A DNA stretch of 64,000 nucleotides from Dendrophyllia cribrosa. Lineage: Eukaryota > Cnidaria > Anthozoa > Scleractinia > Dendrophylliidae. The position numbers and the translations under genes are program-made. This document shows, piece by piece, positions 37,901 to 47,604 of this stretch. The notes under the pieces were generated by a model that saw only the letters and a program-made list of their open reading frames with translations, was not told the DNA's origin and did not search any database. The DNA is taken from contig JAJLRJ010000009.1 of NCBI GenBank assembly GCA_024195265.1, positions 15,758,210-15,822,209 on the forward strand. The letters are read 5' to 3'. Every line of letters starts with the position of its first letter. The first letter of the stretch is position 1.

Positions 37901-40900
37901 GCATGAAAAAGGCGGGAAAGTACGCGCGACCGATGGGTTTTCGCGCCAAAATAATTGTCTTGGCTGTGCAATGTTTATATTTTTTATTTATTAGTAAATC
38001 AATTAATTATTTGAAAAAATAATACATGGTTCTCAATTGTTACAATTTTCACGGAAAGACCTTTAAAAGGTAGATTTAAATAATCCTTTGTACAAAGAGA
38101 ACGGTAGTTTCAAAAGATTTGTTCTATTAAACGGAGGAAAAAGCAGACAGAAAACATTTATCCACGACAAGAAAAATGTTCTAAAACGTACAAAAGCTGA
38201 TGTAGCGGTAAGCGGCGCACTTGCAGATTGAAGCTACAGTTTAATAACAAGATAAAAATAATTCAAAAGGATCGAAAAGGCTTTTTTACGCCAGGCAATA
38301 CTTGAGAAAAAGTATCGGGAAAAAAGAATCGAAGGATGAACAAACTGAAAGCAATAGCAAAACTTATTAATCGGGAACGAAATTACTGGAACGACTCGAC
38401 AAAGACCCTCGTGCCAGCGCCCATTTTTTCTTACCGACTGCTTCACAGAATGGATGTAAATGTAGAAATTAGTTCAAAGACTGCCAAATGTTAGCTTTAT
38501 GAAATTAAAGAGCCGAAAAACGGTTTTCGTTACAGGTTTCAAACAAATTCTGCAGCGAAGAAACTCATGCGCATTGAGATATTCGCTACCATATGGCGGG
38601 TTTTTGGCGCGAAAACCGATGTAGTCGGTCGTGTTTTTTCACCCTTAACGTGGTCTTAACTATGGGCGGCCGTTACCGCCAAAAATACAAACATTGCAAA
38701 CGACTTAGAATAAACATGAATGGTTCAATGGTGTTTTGTAAGTTGGTATAGATGATCTAGAAGTAATATAGTTAAAATGTAGTTGGACAGGTTGTCTTTG
38801 GTGGAATGAAATACTCAACCAATAAATGATTTAGACAGTTTACAAACCGTATAGTCGCCGTTGTCGAAACGGTACAATATAGACACAAATGATCAAGTCT
38901 AAATGTAAATAGTTCAGCAACCGTTTGTAAAACCACACAGACTAAGTGGAATTGGTGAAAGTAAATGAAAACCGGTCTAGTGTCCAATGTTAAAACGACA
39001 AAGTGAAGTCTCAAATGGTTCAGCGTTATGTGAGATGATTTAGTGCAATACCAAACGGTCTAACGTAGTGTTAAATTGTTTATCCTACCGACAAATGGTT
39101 AATCGTGATTTGAAATGGTTTAACGAAACATCAAATGGTTTAGCATAATGTGAAATAGTTCAGCGTGATGTGCAATTGTTCAGCGTAATGTCAAATGGTT
39201 TAGCGTGACACCAAATGGTTTTGCGTAATGTCAAATGGTTTAGCGTGACACCGAATGGTTTAGCGTAATGTGAAATGGTTTAGTGTTACATCAAATGATT
39301 CGCGCCGAGACCGCCAAAAATACAAACATGAAATGGAATAGCCTGCAGTGAAATGGTGCAGCTTGAAGTGAAATGATCTAATCTATGTGGGGTATGACGT
39401 CAACTAGTCTGGAATTTGGCGCGAAAATACTCACGTGCTTTGTGCAGTCTACACGGCGAACTCGCACACGACGAACTACAAGCTTCACGGCCTTCACTTC
39501 GTCTTCTATCGTCGGCTTTATAAAAACGCAGTGGCTATTCGTACGGGAGTCCAAAACTTTCGTCAATTTTTGATGTTAATTGTTATTCTTCACTTTTGTT
39601 GGTCCACAATTTTAAATGTTTGTTTAGCTTTACGAAGCGCTTCTGGTAAGCGATGTTGATTTTGCTAATTTGAAATGAGTCGCGTGCGACTCATTTCGTG
39701 ACACTTAGAAATTTTTCGCGTCAAAGAATACTCCCGTACGGCCAACTTCGATTTGCTATTCGTACGGGAGTCCAAAACTTTCGAAAATTTTCGATGTTAT
39801 TCTTCACTTTCACCGATCCATTTGTTCATTGGTCGTTTCCATTTGTTCATTGTTTCGTAAAAGGAATTCGGCGAAATGAGTTCGGACGGCGGTCCATCTT
39901 GGCAGTCCGGATTGCAAAATACGGACCGCACAGGAAACCAATCTGAATGCTGCTTTCCATCGTGGACTCATTTTGCCATACAATAAAACTTGTTAGGGAC
40001 GGACCATTTAACTTTTGTGGGGTGGAGGGGGTGGGGGGGGGGGGGGGGGGGGTTGGGCAATTACAAAAAAAAAATCCCTGCAGAAGAAATTTAAGAGAAA
40101 AAAAAATCGTGCACAAGAAAGCACGTGAAAAAAAAATTCAAGCATTTTGGTAAACAAAAATTCTTGCAAATAGTGATGCTGAAAAAAAAATTCATACTCA
40201 GAAGAAATTGCCCCCCCCCCCCCCTCCCCCACAAAAATTAAATGGTCCGTCCCTTATTGGTATTTATACGGAGTCTTGTAACTGTTTTTTATTTTTGTTT
40301 CCGACGCTTCTTTCATTGAGACTACCTTTCCTTGCTCACAAGTTGTTCAGTTAATAGAGAAGAACAGGTATGTATGTCCAGTGTAATAGTGTTGAATTCA
40401 GTAAGGGGATATTAGAGAGAGAGAGCCGGGGGGGATTCAAATCACGAATTCTGAGTAAAGAAACAGCAACAACAACAATTCTATTTAATAGAAAACCCAG
40501 GTTCTTATATGTGGGTTATTACTGTACTGCCAACTTCGATTTGCTATTCCGAATAGCAAATCGAAGTTGGCCGTACGGGAGTATTCTTTGACGCGAAAAA
40601 TTTCTAAGTGTGACGAAATGAGTCGCTCGCGTGAGTATACAGAGAAGTCAGCAAATTAGTCTGAGTCAAATCAACATCGCTTTAATACCAGAAGCGCTTC
40701 GTAAAGCTAATATTGTGGACCAACAAAACAAAAGAATAACATCGAAAATTGACGAAAGTTTTGGACTCCCGTACGAATAGCAAATCGAAGTCCGCGTACG
40801 GGTGCCGTACGAACAGCCACTGCGTTTCTAAAAGCTGACGATAGAAGACGAAGTGAAGGCCGTGAAGCTTGTAGTTCGTCGTGTGCGAGTTCGCCGTGTG

Positions 40901-42427
40901 GACTGCACAAAGCACGTGAGTATTTTCGCGCCAAATTCCAGACTAGTTGACGTCATACCCCACATAGATTAGATCATTTCACTTCAAGCTGCTCCATTTC
41001 ACTGCAGGCTATTCCATTTCATGTTTGTATTTTTGGCGGTCTCGGCGCGAATCATTTGATGTAACACTAAACCATTTCACATTACGCAAAACCATTCGGT
41101 GTCACGCTAAACCATATGACATTACGCAAAACCATTTGGTGTCACGCTAAACCATTTGGCATTACGCTGGACTATTGCACATTACGCTGAACAATTTCAC
41201 ATTACGCTAAACCATTTGATGTTATGTTAAACCATTTCAAATCACGATTAACCATTTGTCGGTAGGTTTTACCATTTCACACTACGTTAGACCGTTTGTT
41301 ATTGTACCAAATAATTTCACATTACGCTAAACCATTTGATGTTACGTAAACCATTTCAAATTACGATTAACCATTTGTCGGTAGGATAAACAATTTAACA
41401 CTACGTTAGACCGTTTGGTATTGTAATAAATCATCTCACATGACGCTGAACCATTTGAGACTTCACTTTGTCGTTTTAACATTGGACACTAGACCGGTTT
41501 TCATTTACTTTCACCAATTCCACTTAGTCTGTGTGGTTTTACAAACGGTTGCTGAACTATTTACATTTAGACTTGATCATTTGTGTCTATATTGTACCGT
41601 TTCGACAACGGCGACTATACGGTTTGTAAACTGTCTAAATCATTTATTGGTTGAGTATTTCATTCCACCAAAGACAACCTGTCCAACTACATTTTAACTA
41701 TATTACTTCTAGATCATCTATACCAACTTACAAAACACCATTGAACCATTCATGTTTATTCTAAGTCGTTTGCAATGTTTGTATTTTTGGCGGTAACGGC
41801 CGCCCATACTTAACGCAACCACTCGTGTATTTTAAGAGCTATCCATGTGTGAAATTTCCTTCTCTTTTATGTTGCGGGTTTTAATGGCATTTAGATAAAG
41901 CACTTAGTTATACATGTGAAAGTTATTATTATTTAACCTAATCCTCGATTGCTTTGTCCAGTGTACTAAGAAATAGTACAACAGAAAAGTATTGCTTAAT
42001 AGAATTCATTCCAATAGTCACATTGTAGGGTTGCATACAAAAGAACACCCCGCAACTGACTCACTCAAAGTCAGAACCACCTTGCATTGTATAATACACA
42101 CTGTACTGGAAAGTTCTGCTGGGTAAGTTTTGTCAATGGTCAAAATTTAGCTTGCGCACCAGACGTTTCATTTGCAAGACGCGGGAAGCGCGTGAAAAAG
42201 TGCTCCTTTTCGCGCCCATGCCTTCGCGCGCCGCGTTTATCAACAAAAAAAAAATGATGAATTATAATATATATTTTTTTGGAATAGCTCCTCCTGCCGG
42301 GAAATGCGACTGGCCACGTGGTACTTGCACATACGTTGGAGACCCTTGCCCACCAGGCTGGAAGCGCTGCCCTGACTACGACATAGACTGTGTATTAAAA
42401 TCGAACCACTGCTGCTGCCGCAGGTAG
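28918..42427 (+). CDS. Gene A: secreted protein with seven C-x6 cysteine modules
   Basis: Coding exons are 28918-28984, 30837-30974, 31919-32101, 32522-32659, 34581-34763, 35933-36085, 37334-37498 and 42288-42427. They total 1,167 nt, an intact frame of 388 codons plus stop. The first exon encodes a hydrophobic signal peptide (MALKIRLFLLLTVLGIA, ending HVQG), so the product should enter the secretory route. Each later exon encodes one module of eight cysteines with spacing C-x6-C-x6-C-x6-C-x6-C-x6-C-C-C and conserved CDWP, GTC, DPCPP, W.RC and NHCCC elements. Even cysteine number and export suggest four disulphides per module. All joins before the last are phase 1. I do not recognise the module as a named domain; a matrix, defence or venom-type role are all possible and none is shown. 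The 42-kb end reads CCC-R-R-stop. Confidence 0.85.
29890..30450. mobile_element. Insertion in the gene A first intron
   Basis: The dispersed repeat spanning 29770-30610 is interrupted here compared with its copy at 6330-6560, which runs straight from 'ggttcaatttt' to 'gtttattttcacgg'. The inserted 560 bp has related inverted sequences near its ends ('gtgactactgcgcctg' and 'cagtagtcacatgcgcctg'). The element type is not identified. The open frame at 30415-30624 (minus) crosses its right border. Confidence 0.55.
30837..30974 (+). CDS. Gene A module 1 exon
   Basis: 138 nt, 46 codons. Acceptor ATTTCTAG, donor CTC|GTAAGT. Cysteines follow the C-x6 pattern exactly, with CDWPRGTC and NHCCCR. It matches module 3 (32522-32659) in length and border sequence, with replacements such as H to E and A to P. 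Confidence 0.9.
31285..31350. repeat. 'cttccgaacat' tandem repeat, copy 1
   Basis: About five copies of the 11-mer cttccgaacat with variants. A matching tract lies at 33060-33100 in the duplicated intron after module 3. Confidence 0.8.
31919..32101 (+). CDS. Gene A module 2 exon with Lys-Pro linker
   Basis: 183 nt, 61 codons. Acceptor TTTTAAAG, donor GACG|GTAAGT. A linker of alternating Lys-Pro (PKPKPKP) precedes CDWPRGTC; the cysteine spacing is exact. The linker is also seen in module 4 only and would form an extended spacer between compact modules. Confidence 0.9.
32522..32659 (+). CDS. Gene A module 3 exon
   Basis: 138 nt. Acceptor ATTTCTAG, donor CTC|GTAAGT. It pairs with module 1; the surrounding intron sequence is also duplicated, so modules 1-2 and 3-4 form a tandem duplicate pair. 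Confidence 0.9.
33060..33100. repeat. 'cttccgaacat' tandem repeat, copy 2
   Basis: Shorter copy of the tract at 31285-31350, in the equivalent intron position after module 3. Confidence 0.75.
33511..34409 (-). mobile_element. Insertion with a broken Crypton-type recombinase fragment
   Basis: About 0.9 kb is present here and missing from the equivalent place in the first duplicate (near 31747, where 'aacataattt' runs straight into 'agggaatta'). The left part is a near-perfect hairpin (33519-33582 against 33603-33667). The right part has ends 'aataatcatacatgaaaaaa' and 'ttttttcatgtatattatta'. On the minus strand it encodes pieces of a DUF3504-type tyrosine-recombinase N-terminal region in three frames: TTIEQLQK, then WLTAWKKWC to FYAEAKNKHGE, then LKIMITALDRHLKDKGYSLS to 33696. 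At least two frameshifts and no catalytic domain make it non-functional. The family call rests on memory of Crypton-derived proteins. Confidence 0.75.
33696..34145 (-). pseudogene. Crypton/DUF3504-like fragment, frameshifted
   Basis: Reading from 34145 down, the frame first gives TIEQLQK. After a shift near 34110 it gives 'HFWLTAWKKWCLEKE' and 'LNNLLERFYAEAKNKHGE'. After a shift near 33945 it gives 'ALDRHLKDKGYSLSIVRDRE' and 'QLRLAGRGKRPNKA'. This order resembles the DUF3504 region of Crypton recombinases and of QRICH1/ZMYM-type host proteins. The part that should carry the catalytic residues is absent. Confidence 0.7.
34581..34763 (+). CDS. Gene A module 4 exon with Lys-Pro linker
   Basis: 183 nt, the same length as module 2. 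Acceptor TTTTAAAG, donor GACG|GTAAGT. The module core is almost identical to module 2, while the linker start differs by several replacements. Cysteine spacing is exact. Confidence 0.9.
34800..35930. other. Intron between modules 4 and 5
   Basis: About 1.1 kb without exon-like sequence. A poly-A tract lies at about 35695-35720. The last 250 bp (from 'attaacaatgg' near 35680) match the end of the gene B first intron, marking the right-hand breakpoint of the difference between the two genes. Confidence 0.7.
35933..36085 (+). CDS. Gene A module 5 exon
   Basis: 153 nt, 51 codons. Acceptor TTGTACAG, donor CTCG|GTAAGT. This is the most diverged module (CDWPKGFC, PENMERC, CCCY) but has the same exact spacing. 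It is the partner of gene B module 1 (54469-54618). Confidence 0.88.
36352..36785. repeat. 106-bp intronic tandem repeat, about 4 units
   Basis: Units of about 106-115 bp begin near 36354, 36469, 36577 and 36684 and contain 'agcataataaacagcaccac' and 'tttcatttgaatggtcacac'. The same repeat occurs at 44055-44310, 54833-55570 and 57590-58150, and one inverted unit lies at 37205-37275. It is specific to the introns of this gene family in the window. Confidence 0.88.
36970..37182. mobile_element. Foldback MITE shared by genes A and B
   Basis: Arms 'tgggatcgtttggttaacca' and 'tacccaaacgatcccag' pair, flanked by 'ccagaaactttggggagact' and its complement. A matching element sits at 55758-55945 in gene B, so it was there before the duplication. 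Confidence 0.75.
37334..37498 (+). CDS. Gene A module 6 exon
   Basis: 165 nt, 55 codons. Acceptor TTTTCACAG, donor CCCC|GTAAGT. A 13-residue lead (VKDVPKVEVLDKP) precedes CDWPNGTC. Compared with gene B module 2 (56117-56281) I count about ten replacement changes and one silent change, with all eight cysteines kept. Confidence 0.9.
37899..38644. mobile_element. Nested 746-bp element with TTAA borders
   Basis: Bounded by TTAA at 37895-37898 and 38645-38648, with partly complementary ends ('gcgcgaccgatgggttttcg' against 'cgaaaaccgatgtagtcggt'). TTAA target sites are typical of piggyBac-type elements. No transposase. Confidence 0.6.
39035..39295. repeat. Tandem 'aaatggtttagcg' repeat in the foldback arms
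   Basis: About 13 degenerate copies of a 19-21 bp motif; the complement lies at 41045-41455 in the other arm. Confidence 0.8.
40033..40052. repeat. Poly-G tract in the foldback spacer
   Basis: A G run matched 160 bp later by a C run at 40211-40223. The open frames around it (39847-40232) are low-complexity translations. Confidence 0.9.
42288..42427 (+). CDS. Gene A module 7 exon and stop
   Basis: Acceptor GGAATAG. It encodes CDWPRGTC to NHCCCR with exact spacing, then AGG TAG. The bases CGCAG|GTAGGA also form a good donor at 42424. If it is used, joining to the exon at 44474 gives AGT TAA, so the protein ends one residue later either way (R-R or R-S). Gene B has the same arrangement at 57003. 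Confidence 0.88.
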
Positions 42428-44054
42428 GAATGGTAGTTCCTTTACTATTTGAGAGCATTTAAATCAATTCTTACAAAGCTTAACTTGCTAAATTGACGGA
42501 AAATTTATGAAAACAACATCAAAGTAAAGGGCGCAATCCATTCGACCTAAAATTCCGATTAGAATTTCTGAAATTTCGGCGGCAAATGAAACAGTAATTT
42601 TCTGTTTTACCGGAATTTTCGGGAAAGGAGAACAAACTCGTGAGATATTCCTAAACTTTTGCAACAATCTCACCGAAAATTTTCGTTCCATTTGGTTTCA
42701 TTTCCGAAATTCCCGGAAATTTCGGTTAAATGGTTCGCACTTCGGCAATGCAATAGTTTTTTAAATTTTAAACACTTTTCCTGGAAAATTTCGATTCTTT
42801 GCCGGTCGAATGGATCGCGCCTTCTGTTTCAGTTTTACGTGTCAAGTTTATGCGCCGATCAATTCCCCCCCGGGCATGCCCCAGGCACTTGAACATTTTC
42901 TGTGCCCGAGGAGTCGGGAATTTGACTTTGCCTCCTGGGTGGAGTGGGGAATTTGAACCGCAAGTGTTCAAAATATTTGTTTATGGCCGGCGCCTATCAA
43001 ACGCATGTGGTAACAGTTCAGATTCAACATGGAGCAATTTAAAGGAAAAAAAATATCGTTTTTGTTAGTGAATGGCTAGTGAAAGCTTTGCAGTATTTTT
43101 GAAGGTTTGTATGAATAGTTAAATATGTTAAATATTTATAAATCGTAGATTTTTAAAATATATAGCTTCAACTGCCGTTCAACACGTACTAAATTTCGAA
43201 GTCAAGGTGGCTGACTGTTTTGCCAGTCTATTAAATGTCCGCAGATCTTAAACGGAATTGATTGAAAGGAAAGACACTGTAAAATGAACAACAACATCTC
43301 TTAAACAAAAAATTCATTAAGGAACCATTTGTCAGCTGCTATAAAACGCGTTTAGAATAATAAATTTTCACCTCGTGGATTAACGCTTGCAAGCGATTTG
43401 TTCAAAACCCAACAGCTCCACCAAAAATGAATCAACCGCTTTGCTAATTATTTTTGCAACATTTGTTGATCACCCGAGGAATTACTCAATAATATTAAAA
43501 AAATAACGAAAAGTAAATCCCAAAACAATAACAAAATTCATTTTGACGTGGTATCCACAGGAGTGCCGTGAAATATCAGTTGCAAAGTATGCGCGGTTCA
43601 GTTGAGTATATTATCGAGGAAAACACTAGCTAGAATAAATCAGAAAAACTGAATGCAAAGTGTATTTTTTATTCTCACTGAAAACATTTTATCGTTAGGA
43701 GGGGCATTTGACAGTCAAAACCAGTGCTAGGGTGGCGTATTTGGATGCAATTTTCGACCAAGGGGGCGGGAATTTAAACAAGTCGATCTTCAAAAGTTCA
43801 AATGCCCGGGGCATTGCCCGGGGGGGAGGGATGTTGATGTTTCGAATTGATCGGCGCATTAAAACAATAATAGCGTTTCTTTTTTAGAGGCCATTTCACT
43901 GCCAAGAGCAGCCAAAATCAACATTCCAAACCGTATAACGTCAAGTTTTATTTCGCAAAATTCTGAAAAACAAGTACTACCAAAACAAACATCTTTCGTT
44001 TTTATTTAACTGTCACACATCGTAGTATTTCTCAAAAATTTAGAAACAGATCAT

Positions 44055-44310
44055 GTACAGCATAGTAAACAATGCCACAGGAAAGTTCTGCTCAGTAGCT
44101 TTCATTTGAATGGTCACACTTTAGGATTTTATCCACAGACTCAAAAGGTAGAACCGCCTTGTACAGCATAATAAACAGCACCAAGGGAAAGTACTGCTCA
44201 ATATCTTTCATTTGAATGGGCACACTGTAGGATTTCATCCACGCACTTAAAAGGTAGAACCACCTTTGTACAGCATAACAAACAGCACCAAAAAAAAACT
44301 ACTCTACTGA
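44055..44310. repeat. 106-bp intronic repeat after module 7
   Basis: Two to three units of the family described at 36352-36785. Confidence 0.8.
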
Positions 44311-44473
44311 TTCAAAAGTTACAATCGGCCAACACGACTCCAGGATTGTTCCTGGCAATGTCAGAACCGTTTAATAAACGGCCGGTTTTGTACAAAACGA
44401 GTTATGATAACATTCGACATTACCTCTATTTCTATATCTCTTTAGTAATGATTACATTTTTTTCCTTTTTCAG

Positions 44474-44815
44474 TTAAAGGTCATGGATCCAGTTCTTGAT
44501 GGTTCACCAACCCTTGATGTTTCAGTTTTGAAGCAACGGCATTAAAGTAGCTGAAACTGGCAAATTTATATTGCATGGATTTGACAAAAAAAAGAGTTAG
44601 CACAAGGCTCGATTACCAGCCGCTTTTAAGGAGCCCGCGCTTCTCGGGAAGGAACAGACCCTACCAAAGCAGGGGCCAGAAAGAGTGGCGGAAATAGAGC
44701 CTTAGTTAGCACACGTCAAAAAAAAAAGAATAATTGAAGCCATTTTACTGATTTTTAATGCAGAAAGTTTCAAGATATTAGACTTACGCCGCAGAATAAA
44801 GGGTTTTAAAGCAAA
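44474..44815 (+). other. Last exon of gene A, mainly 3' UTR
   Basis: It begins after TTTTTCAG. The sequence is conserved in gene B (58323 onward). If joined in phase 1 from an earlier module exon it would add a short tail, -K-G-H-G-S-S-S (E for G in gene B), before a stop. If joined from module 7 in phase 2 it stops at once. Confidence 0.65.
44795..44800 (+). terminator. Polyadenylation signal of gene A
   Basis: AATAAA in the context cgccgcagaataaagggttt, conserved at 58610-58615 in gene B. Confidence 0.75.
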
Positions 44816-45565
44816 ACCTCTTTGTTGTTTATTGAGATTTGGGTTCATAAATCGAGTAGTGGTTTACAATTACAATATCATTTACGACAATGTATTCATT
44901 TTTTCACGGTTACCCTTCTCTTCCCAAGTACACAGGGCGTCCAGGCTCACAACAGGGTGATCCTTGACGGCAAACGCATCAGGATTTGTATGGTAGTTTT
45001 TGTCAATCAACCGCCACTTACTGTTTACATACATTAATGGGTTGTATTCCTGTCTACCTCTAAAAATCATTTTTTTGGCCTTCTGTTTATAACAGTAAGA
45101 CAAAATAAAATTTCTGTCCATTTACAACTTCGACATTTCATATCAATTCAACGATAAAATCCCATACAAACCCTTATACGTGGACATCTGTCGATAGCCT
45201 GGATTCCAAACGTTAATCAGTCTTATAATTTGCAATGAAACTGCTCCTGGCCAAATTTACATAACAACAAATCAAAACTCGGCATAACACGGCTATAATG
45301 GCGTACCAACAAGAGTGAATTGCAACAGCAAAGGAACCCAAATTAAATGGAAGGCAAAAGAAGTCATGCAAAGATGACTGCTCCCTGCCAAACTCCCCGT
45401 AGGTTGGGGGGGGGGGGGGGGGAGGGGGCTTTCTTTTTGGTGTTTGAAATTTGCGATCTGAGGATATCTTTTCGGGTTAGAAATTTTGGGGTGAAAGATT
45501 TTGTTAAGGACTTTTTTGGGAGGTCGGCAAAAAGCGTAGCCTTTTATGCAGAGAGAAAAAGGACT

Positions 45566-45598
<33 letters not shown>

Positions 45599-45990
45599 GG
45601 GGGGGGAGGGGGAGGGGGGTTTACGTCCTTATCCGTTGTACGTTTTTGGGTCTGGATTTAGCCTAACAGGACCCTGTTTGGATTTAACAATTTGGCCTCA
45701 TTCGCACATCCCCGTCGCTATCATTGCTGAGTACCCCCTGACGTTTCCCGAAAAAGAAAAAGAAAACGCCATTGCTTATCGAAATAAAGCATGTACTCGT
45801 GAGGGCAAACATTTTTCACACCATAGAAAAAGCTAATTGATTCCGTTATATTTCTCTGGACTTTATCAGCTTAATACGGGAACATCATTTTGAAGTTAAA
45901 TATTTGACACTAAGATATGCTATCGACTGAGTTGATAAAGTAATTCTGCCACCATAAAACGATTCTACACTAGCTGTCATGTTCCAAAAT
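44816..45990 (+). repeat. Downstream block of gene A (copy 1 of 2)
   Basis: Sequence after the polyA site, including 'gggttcataaatcgagta', 'caaacgtt.atcagtct' and 'cctgacgtttcccga', recurs after gene B at about 58616-59640. It holds two G tracts (45408-45421, 45576-45607). The minus-strand frame at 44882-45121 (79 aa) is broken in the second copy, so it is not supported as a gene. Confidence 0.75.
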
Positions 45991-47419
45991 TAACGCTGGC
46001 TCTTCCTCTGATGAGCTGTTTCAAAGATGACAAAGTTCTGACAAAGGGTTAGTGGTTAGTAGTAATTTTACTTGTCTAAAGGTGGCACTAATATATATAG
46101 ATAGGCTGAGCCTAACAGCGTCACTCACTGAACAAACTTAACCAAGGTGAAACTTAACTAAGGTGAAAGGTCGAAAGTACAAGAATTAAGATTGACGATC
46201 GGGCTATTTTTCAATTTTAGCAATTCTCAAAAACAGTATTACGCGACCGTCTACACAGTACATTTAGACCGTACAAAAGTTCACAAAAACAACTTTTTCT
46301 CCATCTGGAATAACTAGTACGACTACTTTTCCAATAAAATACACGTGTTGCTTGTAAAAATGGCCCGAGAAACTGATTTGGAAATCAAAACTGCAAAAAA
46401 TACACAAACATATTTGCATACGGCCACGCGAGTGAAGTTAGAACTATATTAAATTCAAGTCTTGTTTTGTTTACATAAAATCGCTTTTCAACCTATGTAA
46501 TGAATGAACAAAGAAATAAAAATGGACAACACAATCTTCTTTCGAAAAATTTTATTAGAATCTCCATAAGTTTCTGTTTAAGCGCAAAAGGCGAACCATT
46601 TATAGCGCATCCAGGCCGAGCTGATTGTCTTCGATGAAAGAAATCATGAAACGACTGAATTTAAGCACGTTTTATATAACCTAATTATTCAAAATTGAAA
46701 CCTTTTTAAATGCAAGCCAAAATTGCACAATATAGAACAATATAACGATGATAAGCTTAACTAAGGTGAAAAGGTCGGAAGCACAAGAATTAAACTCTAA
46801 AGAGTTTAGCTGTAAACAAATGCTTCGACGATCTACTAGCTTTAATTTAGACGAAGTCAGGTTTAAAAATAAGCACTTAGCTCTATATTCCTCCAAAAAC
46901 GATCGACTTGCAGAATTACGCAGCCTCAAATGCGGTCTTGACCACTGTTTGACAAATGTGAAACCTGTCTTGAGTAGCAAACCGCGGATAAATACCGGGA
47001 AAAACGACTTTGCAAATGGTTTTCTCGGCAAAACGTCAAGGCTAACCAAACTCAACAAGAGTGTTGAGTGTTCAGCTGACGTGACATCGGCTGTGCAGCC
47101 GCGCGAAAAACAAAGCCTCGCTTCGATGTTACGCAACGTCATACGCGCATGTTTTGCGACGTCATACGCGCCCGCGAATTGGCCCTGTCCAACGCTCGGA
47201 CACTCGTGTAAAGTCGCCGCCCGCGAAACATTCCGCTGGCCATGACCAGGAAAAATGACGGGATGGGTTCTATGAGTATGGGGCTACGCAGCGGGCCATC
47301 GGCCCGCGAGAGCTCCGCTATTATATTTTCAACTCTTATTCAGTTTATGTAAATTACAGTGTTTCATTCCCCCACCGACGCAGCACGTGGAACGGGTCTG
47401 GAACCTAACCCCTTCTAAA
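45991..47419. other. Gene-less stretch
   Basis: It contains a repeat copy (46139-46410). Two long open frames overlap on opposite strands at 46681-47142 and 46748-47245. Neither shows a domain; they mirror each other and are taken as chance. The last 80 bp resume the duplicated downstream block (match to 59848-59910). Confidence 0.5.
46139..46410. repeat. 250-bp dispersed repeat, copy 1
   Basis: From 'aactaaggtgaaaggtcg' to 'tgcaaaaaatacacaaacat', repeated at 48386-48640 with scattered differences. Confidence 0.85.
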
Positions 47420-47604
47420 TACAATGGAACCTCGATTTAACGAAGTGCCAAGGGACTGGGAAAGTTGGTTTGTTTGATAGAAAATTGGTTGGATTGGTTA
47501 TATCGAGGGTTCGTTATATCGAAAACCTCGTTACAACGAATTTGCGGAAAAACAACCAAAATGTTCGTTATATCGTTATATCATAAAGCCGATGATAAGC
47601 TTAA

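Larger units (their letters stand above)
38661..41808. mobile_element. Giant foldback element, arms over 1 kb
   Basis: The left arm (38661-39762) is complementary to the right arm (40551-41808) with few differences; the spacer is about 0.8 kb. Ends are tatgggcggccg and cggccgcccata, flanked by CTTAAC on both sides (38655-38660, 41809-41814), which can also be read as a TTAA target. Both arms hold a degenerate ~20-bp tandem repeat of the type 'aaatggtttagcgtaatgtc'. The mirrored open frames at 38772-39014 and 41440-41697 are the same arm sequence read twice. No transposase. Confidence 0.9.
37756..41966. mobile_element. Nested transposon block: outer TA-flanked MITE
   Basis: The outer element starts GTACACTGGAC and ends GTCCAGTGTAC between TA dinucleotides (37754-37755, 41967-41968). 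The gene B intron has the empty site, reading 'caacataagaaatag' across TA 56548-56549. Without its inserts the outer element is about 307 bp (37756-37898, 38649-38660, 41815-41966) with long complementary arms. Two further elements are nested inside it. TA targets suggest a Tc1/mariner-like mobiliser. Confidence 0.88.

Noticed and set aside
38772..39014. A pair of identical genes in opposite orientation (with 41440-41697)
   Set aside because: The two frames are the two arms of one foldback element; no protein features.
44882..45121. 79-aa minus-strand gene after the gene A polyA site
   Set aside because: The homologous sequence after gene B is broken by indels and stops; no support from domains.
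46681..47245. Two overlapping open frames of about 150-165 codons on opposite strands
   Set aside because: They mirror each other, show no domain and have no exon context; at most one could be real and neither is supported.
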